Positions 11,171 through 13,017 of a stretch of DNA of 13,017 nt are shown one piece after another; within the stretch, counting starts at the first letter, position 1; every line of letters starts with the position of its first letter. The translations under genes and the position numbers were made by a program. A model generated the notes under the pieces. It worked only from the letters and a program-made list of their open reading frames with translations, did no database searches and was not told where the DNA came from. Origin of the DNA: an uncultured Sphingosinicella sp. (GTDB taxonomy: Bacteria > Pseudomonadota > Alphaproteobacteria > Sphingomonadales > Sphingomonadaceae); contig CAMPIH010000055.1 in NCBI GenBank assembly GCA_946886275.1, positions 1 through 13,017 of the forward strand, written 5' to 3'.

Positions 11171-13017
11171 TCAGGAGACGAGCGCAAGGCGTGGCGCTTC
11201 GACCACGGAAAGGTGGACGGCGCCGATTCCTTCGATCCGTTCCAGCCGAGCGGCAAGCTCGGCATCGACGACGAAATCGCGGCCGAGAACGAGATCGGCT
11301 TCGCCTCCGGCCAGCCGCGCCTTGAGCCGAAGCTGGCCGTTGCCGCCGCGGGCGCCGGCGACGGCTTCGGCGAGCGACGCCACCGCCGACTCCGTCTCGA
11401 CCTCGATCTGGATCTGGAGACGGCTGCGAAGCGACAGGCTCTCGAACGACTGGAGCGACTTGATCGTCACCCTCGGCGTTTCCTCGCCGGGCCGCCGGTC
11501 GAGCTCGACGGCCAGCAGGGCGCAGGCGCCGATCTTGGCGGCGTTCGCCACCTGCTCGGCGACCATGTCGTCGAAGATCGTGGCTTCGAACTGGCCTGAC
11601 GAATCCGACAGGGTCGCCATCATGTAGCGGCGGCCCTTCGCCGAGGTGCGCCATCTCGTATCCTCGACGAGCGCCGCCATCACCGCGCCGCTCCGGCCGC
11701 CGTCGGCCGGCACCGGCACGGTGGCGAGCTGGGCGAAGCTTCGGGCGCCATGCGCCTCGACGAGGTGGCGGAAATTGTCGACCGGGTGGGCGGAGAAATA
11801 GAAGCCGAAGCTCTCCTTCTCCTGGGCCATGCGCTGGGCCAGGCTCCAGCTCTCGCTTGTCGGCATCCGGATCGGCACCACGTTGGCCGGCCCTTCGCCG
11901 AACAATCCCCCCTGCCCGCTCGTCCGTGCGTCGGCGGCGCTCGAAGCCGCGGCGAGGATCGTCTCCGCCGCGGCGAAGGCGGCCGAGCGCTCGGCCAGGC
12001 CGTCGAAGGCGCCGCCGCCGGCAAGGCTTTCGATCTGGCGGCGATTGAGCAGGCGCGGGTCGATCCGGGCGGCGAAATCGTCGAGGCTGCGGAATGGTCC
12101 ATTGGCGCCCCGTTCCTCGACGAGTTGCTCCATCGCCTTCTCGCCGACACCCTTGAGCGCACCGAGCGCGTAGCGGACGGCGAGGTCCTCGCCGATCGTC
12201 TCGACCGAATATTCGGCCTCGCTCGCATTGATCGAGGGCGGCAGGCACTCAAGCCCCATCCGCCTCATGTCCTCGACGAAGATGGCCAGCTTGTCGGTCT
12301 GGGCCATGTCGAAGCACATCGAGGCGGCGTAGAATTCATGGCGATGATGCGCCTTCAGCCAGGCCGTCTGATAGGCGACGAGAGCGTAGGCCGCGGCGTG
12401 GCTCTTGTTGAAGCCGTAGCCGGCGAACTTGTCGATCAAGTCGAACAGCTCGTTGGCCTTCGCCGCCGGGATCTTGTTGACCCGCTCGCAGCCGGCGACG
12501 AAGCCGGCGCGCTGGGCGTCCATCTCCGACTTGATCTTCTTGCCCATGGCTCGCCGCAGCAGGTCGGCCTCGCCGAGGCTGAAACCGGCCAGGACCTTTG
12601 CCGCCTCCATCACCTGTTCCTGGTAGACGAAGATCCCGTACGTCTCCCTGAGCACGTCCTCGAGCAGCGGGTGGGGATAGGAGATCGGCTCGCGCCCATT
12701 CTTTCGCGCGCCGAACATCGGGATATTGTCCATCGGTCCCGGCCGGTAGAGCGAGACGAGCGCGATGATGTCGCCGAAATTGTCCGGCTTCACGGCCGCC
12801 AGAGTGCGGCGCATGCCTTCCGATTCGAGCTGGAACACGCCGACCGTCTCGCCGCGCTGGAGGAGCCGGTAGACTTCGGGATCGTCCCAGGGGATCCGAT
12901 CGAGATCGATGGCGACGCCGCGCCTGGCCAGCATCTCGACAGCCTTGCGGAGCACGGACAGGGTCTTGAGGCCGAGGAAGTCGAACTTCACCAGCCCCGC
13001 CGCCTCGACATATTTCA
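11171..13017 (-). CDS. dnaE: DNA polymerase III alpha subunit, C-terminal half (N-terminus beyond window edge)
   Basis: This is the replicative C-family polymerase catalytic subunit. The open frame runs to the right edge, so 614 of an expected roughly 1,150-1,180 residues are visible (numbered from the first full codon). Asp12 in VKFDFLGLK corresponds to the third catalytic aspartate of the palm (Asp555 in E. coli); the other two lie outside the window. The fingers region shows LYRPGPMDNIP, YGIFVYQEQVM and GYGFNKSHAAAYA. A helix-hairpin-helix follows (LGALKGVGEKAM, about 284-295), then GQGGLF (367-372), which fits the internal beta-clamp-binding motif QxxLF. The OB-fold spans about 441-520 (GAVMAALVEDTRW, DSSGQFEATIFDD), and the tau-binding tail ends with a TGA at 11171. 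The clamp motif and tail favour replicative DnaE1 over DnaE2. It is followed 38 bp later by the acyl-CoA ligase gene. Confidence 0.97.
   Translation of the reverse strand, partial: KYVEAAGLVKFDFLGLKTLSVLRKAVEMLARRGVAIDLDRIPWDDPEVYRLLQRGETVGVFQLESEGMRRTLAAVKPDNFGDIIALVSLYRPGPMDNIPMFGARKNGREPISYPHPLLEDVLRETYGIFVYQEQVMEAAKVLAGFSLGEADLLRRAMGKKIKSEMDAQRAGFVAGCERVNKIPAAKANELFDLIDKFAGYGFNKSHAAAYALVAYQTAWLKAHHRHEFYAASMCFDMAQTDKLAIFVEDMRRMGLECLPPSINASEAEYSVETIGEDLAVRYALGALKGVGEKAMEQLVEERGANGPFRSLDDFAARIDPRLLNRRQIESLAGGGAFDGLAERSAAFAAAETILAAASSAADARTSGQGGLFGEGPANVVPIRMPTSESWSLAQRMAQEKESFGFYFSAHPVDNFRHLVEAHGARSFAQLATVPVPADGGRSGAVMAALVEDTRWRTSAKGRRYMMATLSDSSGQFEATIFDDMVAEQVANAAKIGACALLAVELDRRPGEETPRVTIKSLQSFESLSLRSRLQIQIEVETESAVASLAEAVAGARGGNGQLRLKARLAGGEADLVLGRDFVVDAELAARLERIEGIGAVHLSVVEAPRLALVS

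Noticed and set aside
9744..11627. A 627-codon open frame on the plus strand
   Set aside because: It lies antisense to the acyl-CoA ligase and the end of dnaE, both with full motif support. Long antisense frames are common in high-GC DNA, and its translation is Arg/His/Asp-rich with no recognisable domain.
1..13017. CRISPR array, insertion sequence, prophage, toxin-antitoxin or defence system
   Set aside because: No direct-repeat array, transposase, integrase or paired toxin-antitoxin frames were found; nearly all of the window is covered by housekeeping or ordinary accessory genes.

Overview
The window looks like ordinary chromosomal DNA from a high-GC alphaproteobacterium, most likely a sphingomonad. 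Four things point that way: the protein sequences (ClpP, trigger factor with a long Lys/Ala tail, the DnaE alpha subunit, small secreted and zinc-ribbon proteins of a kind I associate with Sphingomonadales), the strong GC bias, a repeat core of the type common between sphingomonad genes, and the absence of phage, transposon, CRISPR or defence genes. The assignment rests on recognition by eye, not on a search.

Layout, left to right. At 1-557 (minus) is the N-terminal 185 codons of clpP, cut by the left edge, with a heat-shock-type promoter candidate just upstream. At 674-937 (minus) is a small DksA/TraR zinc-finger protein of the YbiI type. At 1110-1559 (minus) is a small Thr-rich secreted protein, and at 1793-2206 (minus) a GFA/CENP-V-like zinc protein. 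At 2392-3117 (plus) is a polytopic membrane protein with paired histidines. At 3145-4287 and 4347-5309 (both minus) are a secreted GH43-family glycosidase and a membrane-anchored GT2 glycosyltransferase, probably co-transcribed. At 5338-5382 is a nested palindrome resembling an intergenic REP element. At 5430-6980 (minus) is tig (trigger factor) with an unusual His-rich then Lys/Ala-rich tail. At 7034-7116 (minus) is tRNA-Leu(UAG) with a good promoter candidate. At 7332-7589 (minus) is a small zinc-ribbon protein, and divergent from it at 7768-9417 (plus) a secreted M28 metallopeptidase. At 9483-11132 (minus) is an AlkK-like acyl-CoA ligase. At 11171-13017 (minus) is the C-terminal half of dnaE, cut by the right edge.

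How the genes fit together. The proteostasis genes tig and clpP lie on the same strand but are separated by about 4.9 kb of envelope, carbohydrate and small zinc-protein genes, instead of being adjacent as in many proteobacteria. dnaE and the acyl-CoA ligase are only 38 bp apart and probably share a transcript; a hairpin in that gap would mask the ligase ribosome-binding site. Three unrelated small cysteine-rich, probably zinc-binding proteins (674, 1793, 7332) are scattered through the window.

No stretch longer than 300 bp lacks a gene. The larger gaps (938-1109, 1560-1792, 2207-2391, 7117-7331, 7590-7767) hold promoters and hairpins; I found no credible extra gene in them. No previously undescribed multi-gene system is evident. 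The most interesting points are the His-rich trigger-factor tail, the split tig/clpP arrangement, the sigma-32-like clpP promoter and the hairpin over the ligase start.
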